A stretch of 64,000 nt of DNA from JBMNMU01 sp050953505 (GTDB lineage: Bacteria > Bacillota > Clostridia > Peptostreptococcales > Anaerovoracaceae). The position numbers and the translations under genes were made by a program. The stretch spans positions 744,001-808,000 of the forward strand of contig JBMNMU010000001.1 in NCBI GenBank assembly GCA_050953505.1, written 5' to 3'. Of this stretch, positions 1-8,500 are shown one piece after another; position 1 is the first letter of the stretch, and each line of letters starts with the position of its first letter. A model generated the notes under the pieces. That model was given only the letters and a program-made list of their open reading frames with translations. It was not told the DNA's origin and ran no database searches.

Positions 1-91
1 CAGTACACTTCTAACCTAACACATGATGATACTAGTTTTAGAATAAAGGAGCGTAATACAGGTTGGATAATAATACAGTAAGGAGAATAAA

Positions 92-808
92 ATGGGGAAG
101 GTAATATTAATAGCTTCAGGTAAAGGCGGAGTAGGAAAGACGGTATTTACAGCGAACGCTGGAGCAGCCCTTGCTGATATGGGAAAAAAAGTAGTTCTTA
201 TTGATATGAATATGGGATTGAGAAATCTTGATCTTTACTTAGGCTTAGAAAATAAAGTTGTTTATGATGTTGCTGATGTAATGACAGGGATATGCCGAAT
301 AAAACAGGCTCTTATAAGGGACAGAAGATTTCCAGAGCTCTATTTGATGGCGGCGCCTCAAAATAGAGAAAAATCGGACATTACACCTCTTCATATGAAG
401 GTTCTGTGTGATAAATTAAGAAAGAACTTTGATTATATAATTGTAGATGCGCCAGCCGGCATAGATGATGATCTTTTTATTGCTGCGGCAGGTGCAGACA
501 GCGCAGTTATTATAACAGTGCCTGAACACGCAGCTGTAAGAGATGCAGATGCTTTAGATAGAAAGCTATTAAAAATTGGAATCAAGGATCGAACATATGT
601 AGTAAATAAGGTACAAGCTGATCTGATTAATACAGGTTTAGTGCCTAGCTTAGCAGAAATTGCAGATATTATGAGGCCAAGGATAGCAGGTATTATTCAA
701 TATGATAGAAACATTCATGTAGCAGCAAATAATGGCCTGCCAATCACATATAAAAAGGGTAATTACATAGAAAAGAATTTTAATAATATCGTCAATAGGA
801 TAATTTGA
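92..808 (+). CDS. minD: MinD-like septum site-determining ATPase
   Basis: A ParA/MinD-family ATPase that, with MinC, places the division septum at the membrane. The deviant Walker A motif GKGGVGKT lies near residue 10, and the MinD signature GLRNLDLYLGLENKVVYDV follows near residue 43. The D-x-D after the Walker A strand reads D-M-N. At 238 residues it is shorter than typical MinD (about 265), and its end (IEKNFNNIVNRII) could be a short amphipathic membrane helix but is not the usual one. AGGAG precedes the ATG. No minC or minE is visible: the next gene, rodA, is convergent. It could instead be a divergent MinD paralogue. Confidence 0.85.
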   Translation: MGKVILIASGKGGVGKTVFTANAGAALADMGKKVVLIDMNMGLRNLDLYLGLENKVVYDVADVMTGICRIKQALIRDRRFPELYLMAAPQNREKSDITPLHMKVLCDKLRKNFDYIIVDAPAGIDDDLFIAAAGADSAVIITVPEHAAVRDADALDRKLLKIGIKDRTYVVNKVQADLINTGLVPSLAEIADIMRPRIAGIIQYDRNIHVAANNGLPITYKKGNYIEKNFNNIVNRII

Positions 809-865
809 GTCGGAGAAGACAAAATTAGGTTAAGATGTGAAAAGTGTACGAAACGCTAAATAATG

Positions 866-984
866 AGTTCCTGCACTTTTGCGATTTTCAGAGCCACAAG
901 TAGGAAAAAGGGTCAAGTTTCCTACAGAACTATGTTAAATAAATGAGAAGTGCAGGAAATTCCAAATCAAAGTTCCTGCACTTT
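866..984. repeat. Three-copy 11-bp repeat (direct and inverted) between minD and rodA
   Basis: TTCCTGCACTT occurs at 868-878 and again at 973-983, and its exact reverse complement AAGTGCAGGAA lies between them at 948-958. The middle copy can pair with either outer copy, so two hairpins are mutually exclusive. A smaller hairpin (GTAGGAAA 900-907 with TTTCCTAC 918-925) sits inside the larger one. The whole lies between convergent genes. Confidence 0.6.
948..983 (-). terminator. Probable terminator for rodA
   Basis: An 11-bp perfect stem (948-958 with 973-983) and 14-nt loop sit just beyond the rodA stop. On the minus strand the stem is followed by a T-rich stretch (ctcatttattt). On the plus strand the tail is poor in T, so it probably serves rodA more than minD. 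Confidence 0.4.
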
Positions 985-1032
985 GTGCCGCTTACTATAT
1001 CTAACACTTCTCATCGCGCCCATAATCTCTAA

Positions 1033-2139
1033 CTAAAAGTTAATAACCTTACTTCGAATACCTACATTTAAAATAAGCCCTAGGGCAATCATATTAGCGA
1101 CAACAGAAGAACCTCCGTAGCTGATAAAGGGAAGGGTGACACCTGTTACAGGCATTAGCCCCATGGTCATAGCAATATTTTCAAATATTTGAAATCCAAA
1201 CATGGCCATTAGACCTATGACAACTAAAAATCCATACAAATCCTTTGCATTGCTAGCAATCTTCAAAATGCGATAAAGAAAGGCAGTGTACAGCGCAATA
1301 ACCACTGCACCGCCAACCATGCCTAGCTCTTCAACAATAACTGAAAAGATAAAGTCTGACTTTTGTACTGGCAGGAACTTCAATTCCTTTTGCGTACCTT
1401 GAAAAAGCCCTTTCCCAAACAAACCTCCCGAACCTATAGCCACCTTTGAATTCCAGACCTGATAATTTCCAGGTAAAGAAAGATTCTCAGGATGTAAAAA
1501 AGCATCAATCCTCAACTTTTGGTGAGGGGCCATGAATCGATAAAGGATTGGTATGGATATAGCAAAGAGTCCAGCAAGCTTGGCGAAAATCTTATAATCG
1601 ATGCCTGCTGTAAAAATCATTGCAACCATCATTACTCCCATAACGATGGCGGTACCCAAATCCTCCTTTAAGACAATCACAATAAGTGGAGATGCATATA
1701 AAATGGCAAAAAATATTCCCTTGGTTGTTACAAGGTTGTCTCGATTTCTCGCCAAATAGCTAGCATAGACTAATACAAAAGAAATTTTAACTAGCTCAGA
1801 TGGCTGCATATCAACAGGACCAAGATCAATCCAAGATCTTGCACCAAAGTGTTCTACCCCTAAACCGGGAATGTACACGGTGAGCAAAAATGCGATGGAG
1901 ATCACATAAAGGATTTTTTCCATATTCTCAAAGGTTTTATAGTTGAAGGCTAAAACCACACATAAAGCGATGGCGCCCAGGCAGTAAGCTGCAATTTGAA
2001 CCTTTATATCTTTATTAAATATAAATTCGCCCTGGTAGGCGGTACTTCCAATCATGACTGTACTGATTACAGCAAAGCAAATAGGTAAAATCAATAAAAC
2101 CCTGTCTATATTCTTCAGAAGATTAAAATAGTAACTCAT
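1033..2139 (-). CDS. rodA: RodA/FtsW-family SEDS peptidoglycan glycosyltransferase
   Basis: A polytopic membrane protein of the SEDS family, which polymerises lipid II into glycan strands during elongation. Many hydrophobic segments are visible, and the RodA-type loop (GLFGKGLFQGTQKELKFLP followed by KSDFIFSVIVEELG) is well conserved. I chose the ATG at 2139 (MSYYFNLLKNIDR, 368 residues). The frame is open to 2184, but a promoter -10 box overlaps that upstream ATG, and GAGG precedes the chosen start. It is convergent with minD, whereas in many clostridia rodA follows minE on the same strand. FtsW is a possible alternative, but the loop and length fit RodA better. Confidence 0.88.
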   Translation of the reverse strand: MSYYFNLLKNIDRVLLILPICFAVISTVMIGSTAYQGEFIFNKDIKVQIAAYCLGAIALCVVLAFNYKTFENMEKILYVISIAFLLTVYIPGLGVEHFGARSWIDLGPVDMQPSELVKISFVLVYASYLARNRDNLVTTKGIFFAILYASPLIVIVLKEDLGTAIVMGVMMVAMIFTAGIDYKIFAKLAGLFAISIPILYRFMAPHQKLRIDAFLHPENLSLPGNYQVWNSKVAIGSGGLFGKGLFQGTQKELKFLPVQKSDFIFSVIVEELGMVGGAVVIALYTAFLYRILKIASNAKDLYGFLVVIGLMAMFGFQIFENIAMTMGLMPVTGVTLPFISYGGSSVVANMIALGLILNVGIRSKVINF

Positions 2140-2182
2140 AAAAATTAGTAACCTCATTACTTGACAATATATTCTCCAAAAC

Positions 2183-2212
2183 ATTATAATATATATTGTG
2201 TTGTTATATCAA
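2183..2212 (-). promoter_or_regulatory. Sigma-A type promoter for rodA
   Basis: On the minus strand TTGATA (2212-2207) and TATAAT (2188-2183) are separated by 18 bp. The -10 overlaps the first in-frame ATG of the open frame, which supports the downstream start at 2139. Confidence 0.6.
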
Positions 2213-2327
2213 TATTTAATTGAACTATACAGATATTTAGTTGTTTGGGTAGAATATAACACTATTGAGAATTTGAATTTTGAAAAACTAATGGAAAAAA
2301 TCTAACTAGAAAGGGAGGTGCGTTAAC

Positions 2328-3869
2328 ATAGGAATAGGAACAGGAGTTATTATTGCAATTGTTGCCTTAGCTTTCGGGCTATTGGTTGGATATATATTCA
2401 GAAAAACAGTTGGGGAAAGAGAAATTGGAAGTGCAGAGCAAAAAGCTAGGAACTTGATCCTCGACGCTGAAAATAGATCAGAAACAATTAAAAAAGAAAT
2501 AACTTTAGAAGCAAAAGAAGAGGCTCACAGGATGCGCAGCGAAGTAGAACGTGAGATTAGAGAGCGAAGAGCAGAAATCCAACGTTCTGAAAAAAGGCTC
2601 ATCCAAAAAGAAGAAGCCCTGGATCGAAAAACAGATAATTTAGAAAAGAAAGAAGAAAACATTGGAAAGAAAGAACAATTATTAATTGAAAAACAGCATG
2701 AATTAGATGGGTTCATAAACAAACAAATTGAAGAGTTAGAAAGAATTTCTGGATATACAGCTGAAGAAGCTAAAAATGTCCTTCTATCTAATTTAGAAAA
2801 AGAAATTCGTTACGAAGCATCCATCATGATTAAAGATGTTGAATCAAAGGCGAAAGAGGAAGCTGACAAACGGGCTAAGGAAATTATTACTGGAGCCATA
2901 CAACGATGCGCAGCGGATCATGTAGCTGAGAGCACAGTATCAGTTGTATCTTTGCCTAACGATGAAATGAAGGGTAGGATCATAGGGAGAGAGGGCAGAA
3001 ACATAAGAGCCATCGAAACCCTAACAGGTGTGGATTTAATTATCGATGATACGCCAGAAGCTGTTATCCTATCTGGGTTTGATCCTGTCAAACGGGCAAT
3101 AGCAAGACTAGCATTAGAAAAGCTTATTGCAGACGGCAGGATTCACCCTACTAGAATCGAAGAAATGGTGGAAAAGGCTGAAAAAGAAATTAATAGCATT
3201 ATTAAAGAAGAGGGGGAGCAGGCTACCTTTGATGTTGGCATACATAATCTTCACCCAGAATTAATAAAGCTATTGGGAAGATTAAAGTATAGAACGAGCT
3301 ATGGACAAAATGTATTGAAGCACTCAGTTGAAGTTGCGCATTTAGCAGGACTCATGGCTGGAGAATTGGGACTAGATGTAAAAAATGCTAAAAGGGCAGG
3401 ATTGCTCCATGATATTGGAAAGTCCATGGACCACGAGGTGGAAGGCACCCATGTAGATATCGGTATAGATTTGCTTAGAAAGTATAAGGAATCTGAGATA
3501 ATTATAAATGGTATGGCGGCTCATCATGGAGATTATGAGCCCAAGAGCTTGGAAGCAATACTCATTGCTGCAGCGGATGCTTTATCAGCCGCAAGACCTG
3601 GAGCCAGAAGAGAAACACTAGAGACTTACATTAAGAGACTAACTAAACTGGAGGAAATCGCTAACACGACTCCAGGGGTAGAAAGATCTTATGCAATTCA
3701 AGCTGGCCGAGAAATTAGAGTTATTGCTAGACCAGAAGAAATGAGTGACGAAGAGATCATTTTGCTGGCAAGAGAAATAAGCAAAAAGATTGAGAGTGAG
3801 CTAGAGTATCCAGGCCAGATAAAAGTAAATGTAATAAGAGAAACAAGAGCAATTGAATATGCAAAGTAA
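2328..3869 (+). CDS. rny: Ribonuclease Y, apparent AUA start
   Basis: Membrane-anchored endoribonuclease that initiates mRNA decay. In order: N-terminal membrane helix, long charged coiled coil (about residues 30-190), KH domain (GRIIGREGRNIRAIE), and HD domain with the HDIGK motif. The first ATG/GTG/TTG in frame is TTG at 2382, but that start would lose the membrane helix. Reading back, the frame encodes GIGTGVIIAIVALAFGLL directly after a strong SD (AAGGGAGGTG, 2311-2320). The codon seven bases past that SD is ATA (2328), giving 513 residues, the usual RNase Y length. An in-frame TAG lies at 2307. Either AUA is used or the base call should be ATG. Confidence 0.93.
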   Translation: MGIGTGVIIAIVALAFGLLVGYIFRKTVGEREIGSAEQKARNLILDAENRSETIKKEITLEAKEEAHRMRSEVEREIRERRAEIQRSEKRLIQKEEALDRKTDNLEKKEENIGKKEQLLIEKQHELDGFINKQIEELERISGYTAEEAKNVLLSNLEKEIRYEASIMIKDVESKAKEEADKRAKEIITGAIQRCAADHVAESTVSVVSLPNDEMKGRIIGREGRNIRAIETLTGVDLIIDDTPEAVILSGFDPVKRAIARLALEKLIADGRIHPTRIEEMVEKAEKEINSIIKEEGEQATFDVGIHNLHPELIKLLGRLKYRTSYGQNVLKHSVEVAHLAGLMAGELGLDVKNAKRAGLLHDIGKSMDHEVEGTHVDIGIDLLRKYKESEIIINGMAAHHGDYEPKSLEAILIAAADALSAARPGARRETLETYIKRLTKLEEIANTTPGVERSYAIQAGREIRVIARPEEMSDEEIILLAREISKKIESELEYPGQIKVNVIRETRAIEYAK

Positions 3870-3895
3870 AAGAAGAGGCATATGCCTCTTCTTTT
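3868..3895 (+). terminator. Terminator after rny
   Basis: A perfect 28-bp palindrome (14-bp arms, AAAAGAAGAGGCAT with its complement) overlaps the rny stop codon and ends in TTTT. The A-rich 5' arm would let it work in both directions. Confidence 0.8.
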
Positions 3896-3987
3896 AAATA
3901 TGATGGACATGCCGTCTATCTATGAAACTTTTATAAGTGGCATACAAAGCAAATACTAATATAAAAAGCCCATATTAGGGAGGTAAC

Positions 3988-5157
3988 ATGTTTGTTTATT
4001 TAGACAATAGTGCAACTACAAAGCCTTATAAAGAGGTGATAAAGGAAACCGTAAAGTACATGGAGGAGGACTTTGGAAACCCATCTTCTCTTCATAGAAT
4101 GGGGATTGCCTCCGAAAAAGGATTGAAGAATGCCAGAAGGATTGTAGCAGACTCTCTTGGTGCTAAAGAAGACGAAATAGTTTTTACTTCTGGAGGGACA
4201 GAAGGAGATAATCTGGCACTATTTGGTGCTGCCCTGGGAAGGAAAAGATTAGGCAATAAAATTATTACAACAAAAATTGAGCATCCCGCTGTCCTAGAAA
4301 GCTGCAGACAGCTGGTGGATATGGGATATGAGGTTGTCTCCATAAATGTAGACAAAACGGGGATAATAAAACTGTCTGAGCTGGAGTCCGCCATAGGCAA
4401 GGACACCATATTAATATCTGTCATGCATGTAAATAATGAAACGGGTTCTATTCAGCCTCTTGATGAAATCAATAAAATTAGAAGAGATGCCGAAAAGAAA
4501 TTGGGTAAAGAGATCCTTCTTCATACAGATGCGGTACAATCTTATGGAAAGATTCCTGTGAATGTTAAGGATTTGGATGTGGATTTTGCTGTTATTAGCG
4601 GTCATAAGATTCATGGGCCCAAGGGTGTGGGCGCCCTCTATATCAGAAAAGGCGTTCATATCCCACCTATGATCTATGGAGGAGGGCAGGAAAGATCCAT
4701 GAGATCTGGGACAGAGAATGTAACGGGAATAGTTGGTCTAGGCATTGCTGCAGAAATCAATCATCAACACATGAAAAAAAGACAGCAAGTAATGCATCAG
4801 GCGAAGAATTACTTAAGGGATGGAATCCTAAGAAATATTCCCGATATTAAGATTAATAGCCCTGAAGATGGTTCGCCATCTATCTTAAATGTCAGCTTTA
4901 TTGGAATTCGGGGCGAAGTACTCCTTCATACCTTGGAGCAGGACAATATCTATGTATCCACTGGATCCGCGTGCTCCTCTAAAAATAAAAAGAAGAGCAG
5001 TCATGTGCTAAAGGCTCAAAATCTTTCTGACAAAGAAATAGAAGGTGCCATCAGGTTTAGCTTTAGCGAATTTAATACCATAGAGGAAATGGATTATGTA
5101 CTAGACTGCTTAAAAGCTGCTGTAAATAAAATAAGAAGGTTAGGAAGTTTTAGATAA
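3988..5157 (+). CDS. iscS: Cysteine desulfurase (NifS/IscS family)
   Basis: PLP enzyme that removes sulfur from cysteine as a protein persulfide. The N-terminus YLDNSATTKP, the PLP-lysine region SGHKIHGPKGVG and the catalytic cysteine loop STGSACSSK are all present. The longer SACSSKNKKKSSHVL loop is typical of the group I (NifS/IscS) type. The 389-residue length is normal. GGGAGGT precedes the ATG. Its stop codon overlaps the thiI start (TAATG), so the two are translationally coupled. By analogy with the NifZ-ThiI pair of Bacillus, it is probably the dedicated sulfur donor for ThiI rather than the housekeeping Fe-S desulfurase; that assignment is inferred from context. Confidence 0.9.
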   Translation: MFVYLDNSATTKPYKEVIKETVKYMEEDFGNPSSLHRMGIASEKGLKNARRIVADSLGAKEDEIVFTSGGTEGDNLALFGAALGRKRLGNKIITTKIEHPAVLESCRQLVDMGYEVVSINVDKTGIIKLSELESAIGKDTILISVMHVNNETGSIQPLDEINKIRRDAEKKLGKEILLHTDAVQSYGKIPVNVKDLDVDFAVISGHKIHGPKGVGALYIRKGVHIPPMIYGGGQERSMRSGTENVTGIVGLGIAAEINHQHMKKRQQVMHQAKNYLRDGILRNIPDIKINSPEDGSPSILNVSFIGIRGEVLLHTLEQDNIYVSTGSACSSKNKKKSSHVLKAQNLSDKEIEGAIRFSFSEFNTIEEMDYVLDCLKAAVNKIRRLGSFR

Positions 5158-6350
5158 TGGATGAAAAAAATATTTTTATCGTTCGATGTGGCGAGGTTGC
5201 TCTCAAGGGCATGAACAAGCCATATTTCGAAAAAATGTTAGTTGATCGTATCAAGAGAATATTAAAAAGAATTAACATAACTGGCGCAGAAGTAAAGCGA
5301 AGTGAAGGACTCATTTTTGTGCGCTGCCCCAAAGAATTTGATTCCCAGCTAATTCTTGCACAAATCTCCAAGGTTTTTGGTGTTGCATCCATTAGCCCTG
5401 CAATAGAAACAGAATCAGATTTAGAAGAAATCGGAAAAGTAGCAATAGAGTTTATGCTTGATTTAATAGAAAAAAAAGACATCAAAACTTTTAAAGTGCA
5501 GGCAAAACGGGCGGATAAAAGTTTTCCAGTTCAATCCCCTGACATTGCGCGAATTATTGGTGGTACCATTCTAAAAGGATGCAAGGTACTAAAGGTTGAT
5601 GTCCATCAGCCAGACTGCATGTTATTTGTCGATGTGAGGAAGGATAAATCTTATATTTATGAGGAAAAGGTAGCCGGATATGGTGGCTTGCCTCTTGGAA
5701 CCAACGGAAAAGGGTTGGTTTTGCTATCCGGAGGTATTGACAGTCCGGTTGCCGCTTGGATGATGGCGAAAAGAGGAATGCTGTTGGAAGCCATTCATTT
5801 TCATTCATATCCGTATACAAGTGAAAGAGCACAAGAAAAGGTAATGGATTTAGCAAATATATTGGCAGATTATGTGGGCCAATTTAAGATGCATATCGTT
5901 AATCTACTTCCAATCCAAGAATTAATCGTACAAAATTGTCCCGAAGAAGAGACCACTATATTGATCCGGAGATTTATGATGAAGATTGCGGAGAAGGTCG
6001 CGGAGGAAACAGGTAGCTGCATGCTTATTACAGGTGAAAACCTAGGGCAAGTGGCAAGTCAGACTGCAGAATCCCTTGTTGTTACAGATCAGTCAGTGCA
6101 AATGCCTGTTATGAGGCCTCTGATCGCTTTGGATAAGATAGATATCATTGATTTAGCCAAGGAAATTGGTACCTATGATACTTCGATTTTACCTTTTGAA
6201 GATTGTTGCACGGTATTTTTACCAAAGCATCCAGTTACAAAGCCTAAGTTAACTAATATTTTAGCTTCTGAAGGCAAACTAGATGTAGAGCAGCTGGTAG
6301 CTGAAGGAGTAAGCTCCAGAGAGACCATTACAATCCGCCCAGGCAAGTAA
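5157..6350 (+). CDS. thiI: tRNA 4-thiouridine synthase ThiI
   Basis: ATP-dependent sulfurtransferase that makes 4-thiouridine at position 8 of tRNA and can contribute sulfur for thiamine thiazole synthesis. Ferredoxin-like and THUMP domains occupy roughly residues 1-165. A PP-loop ATPase domain follows, with SGGIDSPVAAW and FHSYPYTSERAQEKV. The protein ends at 397 residues without the C-terminal rhodanese domain of the E. coli form, as usual in Firmicutes. Its ATG overlaps the stop codon of the cysteine desulfurase gene. Confidence 0.93.
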   Translation: MDEKNIFIVRCGEVALKGMNKPYFEKMLVDRIKRILKRINITGAEVKRSEGLIFVRCPKEFDSQLILAQISKVFGVASISPAIETESDLEEIGKVAIEFMLDLIEKKDIKTFKVQAKRADKSFPVQSPDIARIIGGTILKGCKVLKVDVHQPDCMLFVDVRKDKSYIYEEKVAGYGGLPLGTNGKGLVLLSGGIDSPVAAWMMAKRGMLLEAIHFHSYPYTSERAQEKVMDLANILADYVGQFKMHIVNLLPIQELIVQNCPEEETTILIRRFMMKIAEKVAEETGSCMLITGENLGQVASQTAESLVVTDQSVQMPVMRPLIALDKIDIIDLAKEIGTYDTSILPFEDCCTVFLPKHPVTKPKLTNILASEGKLDVEQLVAEGVSSRETITIRPGK

Positions 6351-6415
6351 CAATCCAACATTGCAGCATACAGGAAAATTGTGAAGTGATATATAACGAA
6401 GCAGGAAAAGGTCTT

Positions 6416-6422
6416 TTCGACA
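6416..6422 (-). promoter_or_regulatory. Spo0A box upstream of spoIIA
   Basis: TTCGACA is a perfect 0A box (TGTCGAA on the minus strand), 80 bp upstream of spoIIAA. The spoIIA operon is a known direct Spo0A target in Bacillus and clostridia. An AGGAAAA-like element at 6403-6409 and GAAT at 6429 recall a sigma-H promoter, but their spacing is too long to claim one. TATAAT at 6476-6481 may be a -10 box. Confidence 0.5.
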
Positions 6423-6501
6423 AAAATAGAATTTTTCCCCCCTATTCTCTTAAAGACAGGTCACTGAAAGGCTTGTATAATGGAGCAGAGGGGGGTTTTT
6501 T

Positions 6502-6876
6502 ATGCATATAAATTTTGAAATGACTGATGAAATATTAATTGTAAGTCTAGAAGGTGAGCTGGATCATCACACTTCCACTGCCGTACGAGAAGAGATTGAC
6601 AAAACCATTGAAGTTTTTCGTTCTCAGCACTTGGTACTTGATTTTTCAAAAATCTCTTTTATGGATAGCTCCGGCATTGGAGTTATCATGGGTCGGTATA
6701 ATAAAATTTTCAAATCAGGTGGTACTTTGATGATTACAGGCTGTGATGACTACATCCATAGAATTTTAGATATGGCCGGAATTTTTACCATTGCAAAAGA
6801 AACTGCAAATGTTGCTGAAGCAATCAACTGGATTAAAACCGAATTAGCCGAGGAGGTGTCAGGTAGTGACGGTTAA
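6502..6876 (+). CDS. spoIIAA: Anti-sigma F factor antagonist SpoIIAA
   Basis: STAS-domain anti-anti-sigma factor. Its unphosphorylated form binds SpoIIAB and frees sigma F in the forespore. The phosphorylatable serine lies in MDSSGIGVIMGRY near residue 56, the hallmark of the family. The 124-residue length is slightly above the usual 115-118. AGAGGGGGG precedes the ATG. It is the first gene of the operon and overlaps spoIIAB by 11 bp. Confidence 0.95.
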   Translation: MHINFEMTDEILIVSLEGELDHHTSTAVREEIDKTIEVFRSQHLVLDFSKISFMDSSGIGVIMGRYNKIFKSGGTLMITGCDDYIHRILDMAGIFTIAKETANVAEAINWIKTELAEEVSGSDG

Positions 6877-7333
6877 TAATAAAAGTAATGAAAAAATCCA
6901 AAATAAAATGAAGTTGGAGTTTACTAACCTTTCGGAAAATGAAAGCTTTGCCAGAGTCGCAGTATCCGCATTTATTGCTCCTCTCGATCCTACGGTAGAA
7001 GAATTGACTGAGATAAAGACTGCGATTTCAGAGGCTGTTAGTAATAGTGTCATTCATGCTTATAGGAGCAGGGGAGAAGGCATTATCACAATAGATTGCA
7101 CTGTAGATGAAAATAGACGAGTCATTATTTCTGTCATCGATTACGGTATTGGGATTGAAAACATTGAATTAGCAAGAGAGCCCCTTTATACATCAAATCC
7201 CGATGAGGAGCGGTCAGGGATGGGCTTTACAGTGATGGAAAGCTTCATGGATAAACTCTTTGTAGAATCCGAGCCTGGCAAAGGCACCAAGGTCACAATG
7301 ATAAAGAATTTGGATAAGGCTTATGAGCTCTAA
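6866..7333 (+). CDS. spoIIAB: Anti-sigma F factor / serine kinase SpoIIAB
   Basis: GHKL-fold serine kinase that sequesters sigma F and phosphorylates SpoIIAA. The N box (EIKTAISEAVSNSVIHAY), the G1 box (DYGIGI) and the G2 region (ERSGMGFTVMESFMD) are present. The GTG at 6866 is chosen because AGGAGGTG lies 8 bp upstream; an internal ATG at 6908 (MKLEFTNLSENESFA) matches the start of many homologues but has no good SD. Length from GTG is 155 residues. It overlaps both neighbours by 11 bp, implying coupled translation and balanced stoichiometry. Confidence 0.95.
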   Translation: MTVNNKSNEKIQNKMKLEFTNLSENESFARVAVSAFIAPLDPTVEELTEIKTAISEAVSNSVIHAYRSRGEGIITIDCTVDENRRVIISVIDYGIGIENIELAREPLYTSNPDEERSGMGFTVMESFMDKLFVESEPGKGTKVTMIKNLDKAYEL

Positions 7334-8057
7334 TTACATAGCAAAAAGCAAGGAAGATACTTATGATTTAATTTACCGGGCGAAGCGTGGAGATGAAAAG
7401 GCAAAGGAGTTGCTGGTTAGCCAGAACACAGGCCTGGTAAAAAATATTGCTTTGAAATTTCTGGGGACAGGCTACGAGCTGGATGACCTTTTGCAGCTAG
7501 GGTATATCGGGCTCCTCAAGGCTGTAGATCGTTTCGACACAAGCTACGGTGTAATGTTTTCTACCTATGCGGTACCAATGATTTTAGGCGAAATCAGAAG
7601 ATATCTTAGAGATGATGGAAGAATTAAAGTCAGCAGACAGGTTAAACAAGATATAAAAAATATGAAAAGGATTCAAGAGGAATTCTATCATGTTCATGGT
7701 AAATTTCCCAAGCTAAGCGAGCTATCAGAGCTAATGGAAATAGAAATGGAAGACTTATTAAATCTAATGGAAGCAAGCGACGCAATGAGTAATCTAGAGA
7801 GCTTGGATGATCCTGAAAGAAAGCTTCGGCAAGGGAAAGAGCCCTTCACGGATATAGAAGAAAAAAATATCAATATGATAGACCTAAAGAGTATCATCGG
7901 AAAACTGACAGAAAAGGAAAGACAGATTATCGTATTGAGATATTTTAAGGATATGACGCAACAGCAAATAGCTGAAAGAATAGGAATTTCTCAAGTCCAG
8001 GTTTCTCGAATAGAAAAACGAGTACTTATGCGCCTAAGGAAAGAGCTAGAGGGCTAA
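7323..8057 (+). CDS. sigF: RNA polymerase sigma-F factor
   Basis: Forespore-specific sigma factor. Region 2 is recognisable (DDLLQLGYIGLLKAVDRFD, then FSTYAVPMILGEIRRYLRDD), and region 4 has the helix-turn-helix QQQIAERIGISQVQVSRIEK. The 244-residue length is typical. It is the last gene of the spoIIA operon and is followed by a strong terminator. Sigma G is the main alternative, but position after spoIIAA-spoIIAB settles the call. Confidence 0.95.
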   Translation: MSSNYIAKSKEDTYDLIYRAKRGDEKAKELLVSQNTGLVKNIALKFLGTGYELDDLLQLGYIGLLKAVDRFDTSYGVMFSTYAVPMILGEIRRYLRDDGRIKVSRQVKQDIKNMKRIQEEFYHVHGKFPKLSELSELMEIEMEDLLNLMEASDAMSNLESLDDPERKLRQGKEPFTDIEEKNINMIDLKSIIGKLTEKERQIIVLRYFKDMTQQQIAERIGISQVQVSRIEKRVLMRLRKELEG

Positions 8058-8102
8058 CTACAAAGTGGAAGGCTACTCTCACATTGATACTTGATGCACC
8101 CT

Positions 8103-8160
8103 TAAGAGAGATAAGGTTTATTATTTATCGTTAAGATATTACTTTATCTCTCTTATTTTA
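8103..8160 (+). terminator. Terminator of the spoIIA operon
   Basis: TAAGAGAGATAA (8103-8114) pairs perfectly with TTATCTCTCTTA (8144-8155) and is followed by TTTTATTGTTTAA. The loop is long (29 nt). Confidence 0.65.
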
Positions 8161-8500
8161 TTGTTTAATAATTATTAATTTTCAGAAAAATACATTATTA
8201 TACACGAAAATACTTGTAATAAATGATAAATATCATCGAAATAAATAGATTTTAGGATGTCGAACAAGAACATATACGGTAAAACTGCAAAATGGCCCAA
8301 ACATCTGAATTTTCAGTCTATTTCAAAGAAAATAAAGTTAAATATTTATCGAAAAAACATTAAAAACTATTGCAAAAATGTCCCAAATGTAGTTTACTAT
8401 AATTAGATGTTATTTTTGTAACAAACTCAAATTGTTATAATTTATTCAAGTGCTTTATAACATGCGAAAAAGGATCAAAATATTTTAAGGAGGCATTTAC
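8161..8500 (+). promoter_or_regulatory. Long AT-rich leader/promoter region of bcd
   Basis: This gene-free stretch is very AT-rich. TATAAT hexamers occur at 8398-8403 and 8436-8441, neither with a clear -35. The second lies next to an inverted repeat, TAACAA (8419-8424) and TTGTTA (8432-8437) separated by 7 bp, which may be an operator. A lone TGTCGAA at 8258-8264 matches a Spo0A box but could be chance. No small ORF or known riboswitch is recognised. Confidence 0.35.

Noticed and set aside
6403..6432. Sigma-H promoter for spoIIA
   Set aside because: AGGAAAA and GAAT-like elements are present but separated by several bases more than known sigma-H promoters; only the Spo0A box is kept.
8258..8264. 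TGTCGAA upstream of bcd as a Spo0A site
   Set aside because: A lone 7-mer is expected by chance about once per 8 kb counting both strands, and there is no sporulation gene or second box next to it.
8419..8437. Rex operator at bcd
   Set aside because: Rex sites read TTGTTAA...TTAACAA; here the half-sites are in the opposite order.
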